Numbered from the stretch's first letter, positions 49,676 through 62,713 are shown. The stretch: DNA of 64,000 bases from Agarophyton chilense (GCA_030374765.1 JARGXX010000025.1:1116001-1180000), one strand, 5' to 3'. Notes: a model not told the origin generated them from the sequence alone. Numbers and translations: made by a program.

Positions 49676-50215
49676 TCAATTCCGAGGACGGATGGCTTCC
49701 ACGAAGCGGTCGCAAAAGTCACAACCCAGTATGATTGGTGCTGTAAGTGACTTGCATACAATAAACTCTAGTTGAACGAGATAGGAGCCTAACCTCACCA
49801 TGAGGGAAATTGTACCCAGTGTCCGTAGCGGGTTGTTGTTCGCATCCGGAATATCCAAACGTGGACCGGTACGAACTTGAACCCGGAGCAGCGGGGGTAA
49901 CAATTCAACATGAATTAAGTTAGGAGCGGCTCCTGTATCCAGGACCGATATTTGTCCAACCATAAACCGGTTGGACAGGCCGAAGTCGGCGAATACTTTA
50001 TAATTCCGCTTGGCCATTACCATAACTCGATCCGGAATCCGGAGATTACGGGACCGTATCCACGGGCGACGGAGGACACTAAAGTATCCCGAGTTAACGT
50101 CGGTGTCAGCCGTTCTCCTTGAAAGGATAGTCACAGCTGGGGAGCGAAGCTGGAGCGCCTCGGGTGTCTTCAACTCCGGCTTAGAAGACGCCCCTCCCGC
50201 AGGGGAGACTCCCAA
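49676..50215 (-). other. Aspartic protease region of element 1
   Basis: Contains the retropepsin-type active-site motif VLDTGAAPNLI and the later IILGCDF strand, positioned directly after gag. Confidence 0.85.
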
Positions 50216-50217
50216 GT

Positions 50218-52248
50218 TTAGTTTTTCGAAGCGGACCCCACCGAATTCGGTGCAGCTGCCTCGAAGGGGACCGGTTGTTTCCCGTTCGCGGGTACAAGTT
50301 CTGTATCCCTGTCAGCAATGTGAGCTCGGAGTATGCTTTGTTTCTCATAGGACCTACTCGGGACTCGAGCTTTCTCCTCAGGGGTTAGAGCCTCGTACTG
50401 AGCGATAATTCGTGAACCCTCCCGCAGGGGAAATGTGCAGTCTGGTGCTTTGTGACCACGGAGGTAACACAAATAGCAAATCAGCTCTGCCGGGTTCGGT
50501 TGTGGACGTGAATCCACGCGACGTGGTGCTGTATCCCTCCATCCGGGGCGAGAGAACCGAGCAGCGGTATTGGCAAAAGGTAGCGATGCGGCTGGAACCC
50601 TCCGTCCTTGGGTATAGAGCGCAGGGTCTTCATCCGTAGTCGGAGAGGATGTCGACGGCAACTCAAACGTACCCATAGATTCGGGATTACTTCCCATGAA
50701 GTGAATGTTATCATTGACCCACACAGGGGCAGGGCCTCCTGCGAGTGACAAAGACGAGTTACCTCCATCGGCGAGGAGTGCACGTGTCGGCCGACTCTTT
50801 CGGTTCTGCCGGGCATGGAGAGTATCCCCCTCAGCCTGGGCGTACTGAACCAGTTCCAAGTAGGTCAGCTTGCGCTTCTCTTCCCGATGTCGGGCAACCA
50901 ATGCCCTTATGGAGGGGTCCAAACCATCCACAAACATGGAGCATCTCTCGTAGGCGGGGAATACATTCCCGCATCGGTGAAACGCTTTATTCAAGCCAGT
51001 TGAATACACCGTTTCGGTTTCCATCGGCTTCTGCCGCGTATCCCTTAATGCAAGGATTGCTTCCTGAATCGCATTTCCAGTAGCGTATGACCTCAAGAGG
51101 TACTGCAACGCTTTGGGCCAGCACGTGACTCCCCCTTCCGAGGCTCGGGATGATCCACGGACGGAGTTGAACTGGTCTTCAGCCATCCCCTTTAAGAAAT
51201 AGGGTAATGCAAGATACGCTTGCGCTTCACTCATACCGAGGATGTCAGCCTCCTGGACGAACCTCGCAAGGAAATCGAGCATCAGAATTGGGTCTGTTCC
51301 TGTGAACTCCCTCTTCTGTAGGGTGATGCTCAGCCTTTTGATGTAGTCCTTGACCATACCCGTTCCGCGGGATGTTCGATCTCCCGAAGGGTTATCCAAC
51401 CGGTAATAGCGGTACGATAGCAGCTTCCGATAGAGAGGATTCGTCGGCTTCAGCTCCCTTAATCCAGGGTGTTTCCTACCCTTCTTCCGGGTACGGATTG
51501 CCCCTTGAGAGGTGTAAGTAGCCTTCGACCGAGTCGCCCGGGATGACCGGCGTCCATCTTCACTATCCGAAGATTCGGAGGACGAACTCGATGACGAGCG
51601 ATTGGGATCGGAATCCGATAAATCCTCTTGGAGGTGAACCCTCTTCTTGGACTTGCGGCGGTCCCGTTTAGCGGAGCGGTGTTCTTCGTCTTCCGAAACA
51701 TCGGGTTTATCCTTTGAGGCTTCTGGGTCTCCGTCCATACGGATAATGGCCTCGAGGGTGCCCAGCCGAGCTCGGAAGCGTTCCGCTTGCACGCGGTATT
51801 CCTCCACGAGGCTCCGGTACTCCTGGATAAAGACCCCAGGGGTACCAAAGCTTTCCAAAAGGGAGTTCACATCCCTCCTCAGGGTACGAAGGTCATCGGC
51901 GACTCCCCGCACCTGGGCGTCCTCCACCTTGAGGCGAAGGGTAGTAACCTCCTGAAGGAGCTCGATGTGAGCCGCGTTGGCGATATCGATTCGAGTCTCC
52001 AGGCGCTGTAATTCAGGGTCGGCCCGACTTCGGGGTGCTGCTGAGGGGGTCTCCACCACTGGAGCTGGGCCCACAGCCACGACCTCTCGAGGACCTGAAA
52101 CCACTGAGGGTGCTCTCCGACTGTCCGGATCGATACCGGAATCGTTCCGATCTTCGGGAATTGAGCTCCTCGACCTAGGAGGGGCCGGGGGCACTGAATC
52201 CCCTTGACGGTTCGATCCAGTCCTGGAACCACGGGTAGGCGGCGACAT
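50218..52248 (-). other. gag region of element 1
   Basis: A 676-codon frame from ATG. It has a disordered Ser/Arg-rich head, a coiled-coil-like stretch (ETRIDIANAAHIELLQEV), a retrotransposon-gag core (LRELKPTNPLYRKLLSYRYY to YLALPYFLKGMAEDQF) and a CCHC zinc knuckle (CYLCYLRGHKAPDC) near the C-terminus that binds nucleic acid. Confidence 0.9.
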
Positions 52249-52455
52249 GCTGCAGACACGACACCGACGATTCGGGGTAACGATGAAATTCGATCACGAG
52301 ATTCCCGGAGAACGGATGACGTAACACAAAACAAAAATAAAAACCAATTCCACTCTTTCCAAAGGGGACCACTACAACAAATCTTCACGACGGTGCTTCC
52401 TCTTCCAAGAGATATTCCAACACTTGGATGACCAACCCAAAAGTCCGAGAACGGA

Positions 52456-52473
52456 TTCTAAGTCGGGAGACCA
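52456..52473 (-). other. Primer-binding site candidate of element 1
   Basis: Two bases from the 5' LTR lies an 18-nt stretch that reads tggtctcccgacttagaa on the minus strand. It starts with TGG, as expected for pairing with the CCA end of a tRNA. The same 18 nt occur next to the unrelated LTR of element 3. The primer tRNA was not identified. Confidence 0.75.
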
Positions 52474-52475
52474 CT

Positions 52476-53397
52476 TGTGGAGCAAAACCCGGCGACGGGA
52501 AGTGCTCTCAAGGTGTTCGAAGCCTTGTTCCCTGGGGGAGGCAGACTCAGAGACAGAGCCCTCCGTTCCACCCGTATTGTGGGGTGCAACTCCCACAGGG
52601 GATTCCGGCAGTACCGACGGAAGTGAGGGGTAGAAACCGTTGGGTCGGGAATGGGTATGGGTATCCCAAAGAATGGGGGAAAATCCGGCGAAGAGGAAAA
52701 ATGGGGCGAGGGTCGGGCACTAACAGGCACCGGACCCGAGAACCAGAAAAGGGGCGAAACAACAAACGAAACCCAACACAGGGGCGAAAACCTGTCCTCG
52801 AAAGGAAACACAAAAAGCACGCAACAAGTAAGCAGAACCCCCACGGGGTATCGTGCACGCAGGTCGTCCGAGCGGTCCCAAGGGGGTGGTTGCACGGAAC
52901 CCAAACGTGGGCACTCTCCAAGTGGAGTCGTGTCCCTACGCAGGCGTTGCTAACCAGAGCCCGTTCCGGGTTGTAAGGCCGAAACGATGGCGACGAAGAA
53001 CCTCTAAAGGTATCGAAGACCAACCTTGGTTCCCATTTACTCTGAGCTTCGGACTGTCAGATCTCGTCTCCCTAAGTAGGGCCCACTAACTAAACTCTAC
53101 TAATTACAGTAGTGCACACCTGCTCAGGGCCATGCACGTGGAGATCCCACTTTCACGGCCCAAAAGTCCAACGTTCTAACAAATATCCAAAAATCGGTGC
53201 CAAAATTAAGCCACGTGTATCACGGGGCCAATCCAACCATGGGCCATCCGAATCTTCCCTTCATAGGCGAACTCTAACCAGAAAACAGTGCCACCTCAGC
53301 ACACCATTAGGGGATCATAGTCATAACCCTCGGAGGTTTCAACCCTCATTCTATGAGTTGCATTTTCAAGTATCCCCTAACTGGGCGTTGCTCTACA
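52476..53397 (-). repeat. 5' LTR of element 1
   Basis: 922 bp, direct repeat of 41629-42551. As the upstream LTR it should hold the promoter for the minus-strand transcript. Confidence 0.95.
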
Positions 53398-53402
53398 ATA
53401 TT
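53398..53402. repeat. 5-bp target-site duplication (right copy) of LTR element 1
   Basis: atatt, matching 41624-41628. Confidence 0.9.
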
Positions 53403-53925
53403 GAATCTCCAAAGCTCGAAAAGATCATGTTACGCAATCGCTTTGAACACATACGGCAATTTATCGTGTTCTGTGGCTCTGAAAACGATCAAAAATCAGA
53501 ATATTTCAGATAATCATGCGTTTCTGAGTTTGTGAAAGCTATAAATGACCATCGGAAACCATTTCTAACTCCGTCACACACTTTGTTCGTGGACGAAAGT
53601 ATGTCTTGTAGGTCTGGAATCGGCGAAAACTGGAGTGAGATTGGACTTCCACACTTCACTGCTCTCGATTGGAAACCTGAAAATGGTCGTGAATTTAAGA
53701 CAGTGTGTTGTAAAAGCAGTGGAATTATTCTCAAAATAGAAATCTTGATGGGAGCTACGCATCCAGATGTATAGTCTTTTGAATCGAAACATGCGCATGG
53801 AACAGCTGTTTTGACGAGACTTGTTGAACATTGGTTCGCAACTGATCGAATCGTTTATGCCGATTCATATTTTGCATCTGTGTGAATGAGAACCAATGGG
53901 CTCTCTACTGGCGTATCTGGCTGCC
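53398..53925 (+). pseudogene. piggyBac-type transposase, catalytic-core remnant
   Basis: This is the continuation of the transposase fragment at 41230-41628. It shows IMLRNRFEHIRQFIVF (the piggyBac RFexI-r-x-L-h block). THTLFVDESM-type text carries the first catalytic Asp (HTLFVDESMSCRSGIG), followed by LPHFTALDWKPENGREFK. The expected second Asp position reads VCCKSSG instead of a D-S-x-x-G form. TDRIVYADSYFASV carries a later conserved Asp. Three in-frame stops interrupt it (53511-53513, 53772-53774 and 53883-53885), so it is dead. The text fades at about 53925, where the antisense block of LTR element 2 begins. Confidence 0.75.
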
Positions 53926-55227
53926 CCTATTGGTTCCCACGCCGTCCGTAGTGGCGTACCATTCGTCCCAGCTCATGGGCGATGACAATGACCGAAGGTC
54001 TAGTGTGTCGTGGCAGGTACTCTTCGTTCAGTTCGGCGTTGTTTCCCTTATGGCCTTCCTGATATCGCGAAATAAGGCGTTCGTGGTAATGTCCGTTCGA
54101 AGGACTGGAGGGTATGGTATAATGAGAACATAGCCGGTCCTCAAGGTCGCCTAATCCCGCTCCCGGACATCTTGATCCGCTTTTCAAGGAACCTGTGCAT
54201 CCCGAATATCGTCCGTGGGACCCAGTTCGACGTGGGGCAGACCGAGGCCTTTTTGAACCATGTCCTACAGGTGGAGTGGGGCAAGACTTCCGGGTTCCTT
54301 TGGTATGGCCACGATACCGACTCATTCACACCGATTCCGCTACATCCGCAGGGTCGCCACCACGCTCGTGCTTATCCCACCAAGCCTTTGAGAAATCAAT
54401 CATCGGACATCCCCAGGCGCCATGTGCCCGACTATTATCCGAAGGCCATTGGCTTCGATCCCCTGTGCTTCGAGACTCATGTGGAAGCCACGCCATGGGT
54501 TCATGCTGGTATGTACGATGGATAATCCTTCGGTGAAGATCCCTTCGTCCTACCCGTAGAGGGCGTTAATCCTCCGGTTGATTTCGCTGTGGTGTTGCTG
54601 ACCGCTTCCCCTCCTCCAGCTCCTCCGGGGGCTGCTCCTCAGGATGACCTTTCTTTTGAGCCGCCCGTCGCCAAGGTGGATATCCCTCCCGGCGGGGTCA
54701 CTGTCCAGACCGGAAGTCCTGTAAACGATTCACTGGCTCAAACGTTCATTGGGGGCGTCGACATCGCTCCGTCCTCTCCGTTACCACACTTTCCCGCTTC
54801 GGTCACGGTTGCGGCTTCGGATCTCCGTCATGTTTGCCGTTCCGTTGGTATTGATGCCTCGATGGACATTGAGACAGTCCTGAGGGAAGCTTGCTCCGGG
54901 GCGCGTCTCTCGGCGCGCTACGCTGCGGTTGTCCAACAGGGTCAGGACCTGAAGACAGCCATGGTCAATATCCAGCAACAGAATGCCCAATTGATGTCCC
55001 AGAGGGTTACTGCCGACTTGGATGCCCGGTATGGTCTAAATTTGAGTGACCGAAAGGCTTTTGTTGTTGACAATAGTTCCTCAGGCGAATATCCGCCGAA
55101 GAAGCGTGCTCGGCTCGCTTGGGCCGGTCTTAGTGGTCCAAATGGCTCCTCGGGTGACCTTAGTTCAGATTTGGCTCTTGGAGGTTCCAATGAGGACGAC
55201 GGAGTTACTCCTGTGCCGCCCCAGTGA
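53926..55227 (+). other. Antisense open-frame block of LTR element 2
   Basis: Open text on the strand opposite to gag-pol, in the same place as the antisense block of element 1. One part (54172-54525) holds EWGKTSGFLWYGHDTDSF, similar by eye to EWAARVAAHLLWDAHDHF in element 1. Another (54589-55227) has a Pro-rich start, DLRHVCRSVGIDASMDIETVL (compare DSVRQGLVNAGIPIPPGM in element 1), and a Gln-rich helix before a basic PPKKRAR motif. The block is eroded and lacks its upstream third. Weak similarity, but position and orientation agree. Confidence 0.5.
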
Positions 55228-55767
55228 GTCCTTTTGGTGTTTCGAGCGCTTCCGCGAACCGTGAGGTCATGGTAAGGGCTGTTATATCTCTATTAGTTTG
55301 TCAAATAATTAATGCTTGTGCTTTCCGAAGGTCGTTCTTGTATCTCAAACGTGCATGACCCGGGACATCGTCCAACCTTGACAGCGTCTCAGGTTTTCCT
55401 CAGGTGTCGCCGAAGGACTGACCTTGTTCCCTCATGTGGGAGCTACGACGAACCGTCGTGCGTGCTCCGGTGAACCGTCGTGTCAGAAGGCGGTTTGGGA
55501 TTCTTCGGACCAACGGTTGCCCCCTCCTGAAGGCTGCGCTCCGTGGTGCAGAGTCTGTGCCAATAGCGGGCGATGAAAAGAGCCGGAATGGTTTGTGGCT
55601 CTCGCCAAGTGTCTTCCTCAGGTGTGTAGCCGAACCAACGGACGCGGTAGCGCATATTTCTATCTTCTCCCCGACCGGCGGAGATGATGCGCTCAATCAC
55701 ATATTCCGGTTGGCCATCATTCTCCCGCAGAAGGGTGTAGTCCACAGGGGCGAATCCATCGGAGTCG

Positions 55768-56434
55768 TGTAGTATCCGCTCTAACGGAGAGAGCAGACAC
55801 CTGCGACAGCGTTCGGACTGCCGATGGGTCGCTTGCGGCGAAGGGAAAGGGGTGGTAGAGCTACAACACCAGCGAGCTGGAAGCGGGGTGTAAAGCCACT
55901 ACTCGCCAGCGAGGGCGAACAGTGCAACTGTAAAACGTTGATGGGACGTAGGTACGAGACGGCTCGTGAAGTGGTTAGGGGGTGACTATCTATTATAGCT
56001 TGTCCGGATCTCCGGTTAAGGAATCCTAAGCGAGGAACAGAATAGTCATGATGCCCATGTTGTCTCCTGTACTTGGAGTCGGCGCTCACCTCTGGTACAC
56101 TATATACTGTGTGCCAGGGTGAGTGCCCAAATAAATATATAAATAATACCCAGTGGTCAGCCACTTTGCCAAACCATTGTATGGGTACGGTCCCTAATGG
56201 ACTTACATCTACAAAGGGTAGTAAAACCAGCCACGTGGATCGCCACTACATGCGCCGTTGCAAGCCACTCCACTCGTGATGCCACGTCTTCCAACAATGT
56301 ACCCGGCCTCCTGGCATCCTACGCGGTGTGCCGTTTCATATCACAATGCTGATGATATCCCTCACTTATGAATTCCAACTGCGACTTCGCGAAAAACCAG
56401 CCTATCGGATTCCCCGACAAAGTAGAATACTACA
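55768..56434 (-). repeat. Solo LTR (family of element 3) inside element 2
   Basis: 667 bp with ends TGTAGTAT...ATACTACA. On its reverse strand it matches the LTR at 62714-63377 across its length. It sits between the integrase and chromodomain of element 2. The flanking bases are agtcg on the left and agtca on the right, a nearly intact 5-bp target duplication, and there is no primer site or polypurine tract beside it. This fits insertion of a complete element followed by LTR-LTR recombination. Confidence 0.8.
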
Positions 56435-59400
56435 AGTCAGTTGGAAGAGATGGGTCATCGTCATTGGTATTGACCATCGGGTCCATGGGGCTAGTCGGGT
56501 CCGCGAGAACTGCCTTAGGGGTTGTGCGGACTTGAGCGTCGACCTGAGGTCATAGTGATTCCGTTGGGACAGGGGACTGGGATTTTGGTGACTCGGGGTA
56601 GCTGGGAGCTCGTGTCACCCGATCAATCGATACGGTGTCCTGTAGGCCGTCAATTAGAAATGTAGTGGTATGTTGATTGGCCTTAAGGACTTTATATGGT
56701 CCCGTGGAGCGAAGTAAAAGCTTCTGCTTAGTGTTCTCGAGGTCCTCAGTGTTCCTCGGTGGCCGGTCGAGGTAAACCAGTTCTCCTTTCCCAAAGGTCG
56801 GTGTGTTCCAAATGGCCTTGTCGAAACGGACCTTATAACGCCGTTGGGCTTTGGTCATTTAAGGTTCTAGTCGATTGAATAATGCTGTCGATGCGTCGGC
56901 GCGAGTAGCGCTTCGCCTGGATAGGGGTCATCTTTACGTTTATGTCCTGGGGTATGATAGACTCCTGAAGCTCAACAGATATCGGCGGCGGCGCTCTTGT
57001 CAGCGTTAGGTCGAAAGGGGTTATACCTGTGGAAGGGTGCCCCTGCGTGTTGTTGGCATAAACCAGTGGCTCAACGTAGTCGTCCCAGTCCAATTGGTGC
57101 TCCGATACGTATTGTGCCAACCGGAACCCGTCCAGAAGGGTGCGGCTAAAGCGTTCGGCTTGGCCATTGGTTTGCGGGTTGTACGCCGTGGTGGTTACGT
57201 GTTTGATTCCGAAGGTAGCACAAACGTGTGAGAAGAATTTAGATGTAAAATGGCTGCCGTTATCCGTAAGGAGGTAGAGTGGCATGCCATATGAATGTAC
57301 CCAGTGGAGAAAGAAGGCCGTGGCGATATCCGCGGCTGTTGTCTTCCCTAAGGGTAGGGCTCGGGTAAGCTTGGTAAAACTATCTGTTATAACCAAGAGA
57401 AACCGTTTTCCACGGGACGACTTAAGCAAAGGCCCAAGTATATCCATCGCGACAAATTCTATCGGACTTGCGACGGGGAAGAGCTTCAATTTGGCCTGAT
57501 GGTTCGTGCGAGACCCTCGGATTTATGTGCACAAGGTACAGTTCCGTGCGGTTTGCCATAGGTCCTGCGCCATTAGTGTCCAGTAGAAGAACTTCCTCAG
57601 GGTCCGGTACATTCGTCGGCCTCCAGGGTGACCAGCAAAGCGAGGGAAATGGGCGAAGTATAGGAATTGAGCCCTCAGAGAAGTTGGTATTACCCGTTGG
57701 AGTGTGCCATCCAGCGGTAAGCGGCAACATAGTAGTCCGAATCGGTCATAGTCGAATAGGGATCCAGGGGTTCCTACCAATTGGGCTGTTTCCTTCCAGT
57801 ACTCGTCTTCGACCTGCGCCTGTAGTCGTTCCTCAATAGTTATAGGGAGGAGCTCTTTTTTCTCCGGGGCTATCACATTAACCTCAGGTGGTGTCGAATT
57901 GGACGGTATTGTCTCTCAGTCTAATAGGTATACTTCGTTCTCCTTTACCCCAGGATCATCCGATTGCACCTTACCCATAAGGTTATCCGTTTCCGTATAA
58001 CCCTGAGGTCTATCATCCGTAAAGGGGGTAGGAATTAGGTCGTCCAATGGAGTGTCATTAGTTCCGTCGGTAATGATTCGGGACAGGGCATCTGCTGCCT
58101 GGTGTTTGATTCCTGGCGTATAGGTTATCTCGTAGTCATATTCTGACAGCCTCAGGCGCCACATAGCGCGGCGACTTGATGCATAGGTCATATTGAGTAG
58201 CCAGTGGAGTGAATCATGGTCTATCCTAATGGTAAACCTGGTTCCCTCGAGGTACGGACGAAGTGTCAATACGGACCATACGATGGCTAGACATTCCTTT
58301 TCAGTAGTACTGCAGTATCGCTCCACGCTGGTGAGCGTTGTGCTCCAGTATCCGATAGGTCGATAGTCCTTCGGGGACTCCTGTTCCTGTAGCAGGGCAC
58401 ATCCCACTTGGATATCAAAGGTGTCTGTATCCAGGACAAAGGGCCTATTGGGTTTTAGTAAATCTAATATAGGTGGGTTCAGCAATTTGTCCCTTTAGGG
58501 TCTGAAATGCCTCGTACTGGTCGTCGATGATGGCTTCGAAATCCAAAGTTAATCCCTTCTTCAGCATCGCGTTGAGAGGGGCCGAGATCTTGGCAAACCC
58601 TTGAACGAACCGTCGGTAAACGTTTCACAAGCCCACGAAGGATCGTAGTTGCGTGTAGGTCCTAAGAGGCTTAGCCTGGCAAATCGCATTTGTGGTCCGT
58701 GTGGCCACCTTTAGTTTTCCTGGGAGGATGACGTGACGGAGATAGTCCACTGAGGCCTGTAAGAAAGCGCATTTGCGGAGTTTCAGTAATACTCCAGCGT
58801 CCTGTAGGATTGTCAGCACCTTATTCACGTGGTGAGGGTGTTCCTTCACGGTCCGTGAGAAGATTATAACGTCATCCAACTAGACCAGGGCGAACTTCCT
58901 TTTTATTCTAGACAGTATGATGTCCATTACCCTTTGGAAATTTTCTGGTGCATTCATTGAACCAAAGGGCACACGAGTAAATCTGAACAGACCTTCATGG
59001 GTGGTGAAGGTGGTCAGCGCTCTCGCATCTTCGGCCACAGGGATTTGCTAATATCTGGAGTTAGCGTCCAGTGTGGTAAATACGACAGCTTCGCCTAAGG
59101 AATCCAGACAGTCGTCCATGCGGGGTATCGGGTATGAGTCCCTCTTGGTTACTGCCTTCAGCTTCCTGTAGTCGAGACAGAACCTGAAGGAGGCATCTTT
59201 CTTCACCACGAGGACAAGGTAACTTACCCATTCGTATTGATTCGGAGGCGCCGGTTCTATGACTTGAGCTTTGCATATCTTATCCATCTGATCGGCGACA
59301 ATTTCGCTACCCTTAAGGCCTGTACGGTATGGGTGCTGGAACTATGGTCTAGCATCATCCTGAAGGTCAATGCGGTGTGTAGTGGCTCTGATTGTTCCCA

Positions 59401-62400
59401 ATTTCCCTGACCACATGGCCTGGTATTCTCTGAGGAGATCAAGTACCTGGGGTCTATAAGATTCGAATTCTGCGCCAATAGCGACCGTCCCCTCCCAAGA
59501 GTCGACATCCTCGTCGGGAGTTCGCGTCGCAATGTTATCCATTTGGGCCTCCATAATGGCCACGGGCGCGGGTAGAGTGATACCAATCACTTTATCTTTA
59601 GGTAACCGTACGGGTTTATCTCTGAAGTTGCTGATTGTGACCAAGAACGGCCTGTTGGGGTGGATCTTCATTACTCCATTGGCCATCAAGGTAAGTTGCT
59701 TCAGAACCGTTCTCGGGTGGTTCTGAATCATTACGAGACCTGAGGACTGGGAATGGACTGATATAGCTATCTGGGTCATCGCGGGTATCTTTATGGCCTT
59801 TGACAGGCGAACCTTATTGGACTTAGTGTTTTCGGAGACAACCGCTCGTTTGCAGTTTTCTTCTGGCCTTGGGGCTGACCCAGTTATGGAGATGGAAAAA
59901 GCGCGGTAAAACACGACTTTCCTAAGGCCTGGGTAAATGGCCTTGATGTATCGACTGATGAAGGAGGTCCCTAGGATTGCGTCTGCGCCCAATTTAGGTC
60001 ATACAAGGAACCACAAGCGGACTCTGAATCGTCTTCAGTGTATGTAAAGTGGTACTATCCCTTTAATGTCCATTGGTCTACGTGATGCATCAGTAATCCT
60101 GGGGGAATTATTTCCCTGAACGAAATCTTGCCAACCCAGTTGGAGTAGCTTAGGATGGACCGAGTTGGGAACAGCGCCTGTGTCTAATACGGCTGTGGTC
60201 ACTCGAGAGGGATTGGAACGAAGTCCCACGGTTACTCGAGCTTTTTAGTTCTCTTTCTTGAGGATACAGACAGGGTCGTTACTGTGTTCAAATTGTGGTT
60301 CAACCTGAGTTCTCCATGCTGGGTGGTTGGTATTGGGGGGTTAAGAGCTCTTTGGCTCATGACTGTCCAATTGGTTGAGGCAGGGGCTTAAAAAGGGAAG
60401 ATTTGCCTCGCGTCGACCCTCTAAGGGTTTTTCGGTGGTGTTTCCGTTTCTTCCTGAGGATAAAAATCCTTTTCGAGGTCGTCCGTAGGAACTATAATGG
60501 CGTGGACCTGTGGGGCTTTGATTGGAGTGTCCGGAAGCGTGGCATAACGTGTGCTTGCAGTGGTCCCTGTGGTTCGTTGCTGTGCCCTGTTAAACATTCC
60601 TTCGGATCTCCGCACCCGGTAATTCTGTTCCCTGAGGGCTAGGAGGTTTTTTCGTGCGTCCTCAGGTAGATGACTCGTGCAGTCACAAGGTAGGGCTATG
60701 GAAAGGCAGAGGAAGCAAGCTCTTAGGGGGCGAACGAAAACGCCCTCGCAGGGCGGAAAGGGAGAATACTTGGGATAGGGTGGTCCAGTGGTCGCTGTAG
60801 TTCTCTGGGAGGTATATGATGGGGGCCCAGACGGAGGAGCACTGAAATCGACCTCGAGTACATCTCCCGAATCGGCATAATGGAGCTAATCAAATGGGCT
60901 TGGTTTGTTGTACGCAATGGAGTTGCGTGTCCCCTGGGTTTATCAGCATTCCGCCTGGAAGTCCTGTAGGTTTTGCCATAATCCTCGGCATAAGTAACGA
61001 GCCTTCCGAAGGAGAATTGTGGGTTTTCTGTGTGATAATTGCGGACATGTGTCCGAATGGCAGGGAGTAATCCCGTGATGAAATGACGTTTGAGCCATCC
61101 TTCGGAGAATACATTTCCACATCGGTAAGCCTTTTTCCATAGGTCGTCTGCGAAAGCCGAATCTGTCATTTTATAGCTCTGCCTAAGGGAGATTACTTCC
61201 TGGTGGGCGTCCATAATGACGTCATCCGTGGCGTAGGTTTCCAAGAGTTAATGAACATCCTGAGGGTATGACCTGAGGAGTTCACGGTCTTGAGCATCCA
61301 CGAGGTCAGTTGTGCCAGATATCTTCGAAACCACTCGGTCATGCGCCTATCCTGTGAGGAAGAATTGGAAAAGGTACAGAGCGCCGCACTCGTGAACACC
61401 GTTCTGATCGCAGGTCGTACGGGAAAAACTGAGAAACCTAAGGACAGCAATGGGATCGGAACCCGAGAACTTGTCCGTAATGGTTAGTTGCATCTGTTTG
61501 GTCCATTTGGCGACTCTGCCAGCCAACGAACCAGAATATTGCGGGGACCTGTCGGCCAGCCGATACTTCCGGTAGTCTAGAACCTTAAGGAAAAGTTCGT
61601 TAGTTGTTTTCAGGGGTCTGAGGCCTCGAGTGGCAGCCTCATCCACTTCCGAAACGGTCGTTTCGGTCGAGGCCGATTCGGAATCACTCGTATCCGAATG
61701 GTCTCTTATTTTACTTCTTCTGTTTTTCTTTCTCCTGCAGTTGCTTCTTTTCATTACAGCGGAATAGGGGCCTAAAGGATCGATCTCCCTATAAGATCCG
61801 ATGCTGCCCCGAGGTCGCTGTACCTCATGTAATCGGTCGGGTGGGGCAAGCGGTCTCTCTTCTAGACGCGGAGCTTCCGTTTCGCTCCTTGCTTGCTCCT
61901 CCCTTGGCTTTTCCTGATGGGAAATCTGTCATTCATTTAGACGCGAAGCTTCTTTTCCGCTCCTAGATTGTCCCACCATTGGGGTTTCCTGATGGTATTC
62001 CCGGCGAGGGGCGGATAATACCGCCACTCCTGGGGGTTCGGTAGGGGGTTTCCATATGGAGACCGGTTTGTTAATTTGTGGTGGAGTGGTCGTAGGGTCC
62101 AAATTGCCTGCCTGGCGGGTGACTGCTCCTTGAACGGCCTGTAGGAAGGAGTCTATGAATAATTCAGACTCCGTTACCTTAGGGATTATTCGCGTAGTGA
62201 GGTAATCCGTATGGTCAGCGATCGCCGTAGCGGGTCGCATGTCCACAATGGGATCCACATGGTCTGAGCAGAGCTCACGGAGACGGGGCCAGAGAAGGTC
62301 GGAAAGCCCTGCGGGCATGTTTTCTCTAATACCTTCGATCTGGTGGGTTTCTCCTTGACGGGTCCCTGGTCTAGAGGTGGCCCTGGTGAGGCGTTCTCTT

Positions 62401-62713
62401 AAACGCCCTGCCACCGTGGGTTCTCGGCGAATCCTTTCAGGGTTAGCCATGGGGGTCGGTGCTTCTTGCGATTGGCTTCTCGTGCTTCTGCGGTCGCTCA
62501 TGGCATCAACCTGAGGGCAGGGCGACATCTTCGGCGTTGTAGTCGCAACCTGTTCTGCGGTAGGAGTCCTATGGTTTGGTCAGTTAGGTGTGTTTCCTGC
62601 ATCCATGATGGCGGTTGCTTCTGTACTTCTGGTCCGTTGGGAAATTAAACCAAAGTGTAGAATCTGTATAATTCTTCTTTCCAGTGGTCAGCTCAATTAT
62701 TTCGAAGGGGTTC

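Larger units (their letters stand above)
41629..53397 (-). mobile_element. LTR element 1: Ty3/gypsy chromovirus-type retrotransposon, nearly whole
   Basis: An 11.8-kb element on the minus strand. Its parts in transcription order are: 5' LTR (52476-53397), primer-binding site, gag (50218-52248), protease region (49676-50215), RT-RNaseH-integrase (45683-48979), chromodomain (44890-45180), a block of open frames on the opposite strand (42633-44488), a polypurine tract touching the 3' LTR (42552-42564 on the plus strand is tctccccctcctt), and the 3' LTR (41629-42551). The LTRs have TG...CA ends and differ at only about a dozen of ~920 positions, so the insertion is young. It looks largely whole, with perhaps a few breaks. 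It sits inside a piggyBac transposase gene. Confidence 0.93.
53926..62713 (-). mobile_element. LTR element 2: old, heavily broken Ty3/gypsy copy, truncated
   Basis: Minus-strand element without recognisable LTRs of its own in the window. Recognised parts from right to left are: gag (about 60.7-62.5 kb; text related to element 1 gag, such as LRPLKTTNELFLKVLDYRKYRL), protease (about 59.9-60.2 kb; VLDTGAVPNSVH), RT and RNase H (about 57.9-59.3 kb; FRFCLDYRKL, VLDTDTFDIQVGCAL), integrase (about 56.6-57.9 kb; FVAMDILGPLL, GQAERFSRTL), chromodomain (about 55.44-55.77 kb; YRVRWFGYTPEEDTW) and an antisense block (53.9-55.2 kb). More than ten breaks are apparent, so it is old. A solo LTR lies inside it (55768-56434), element 3 cuts its right end, and its left end stops abruptly against piggyBac sequence. 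Confidence 0.85.
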
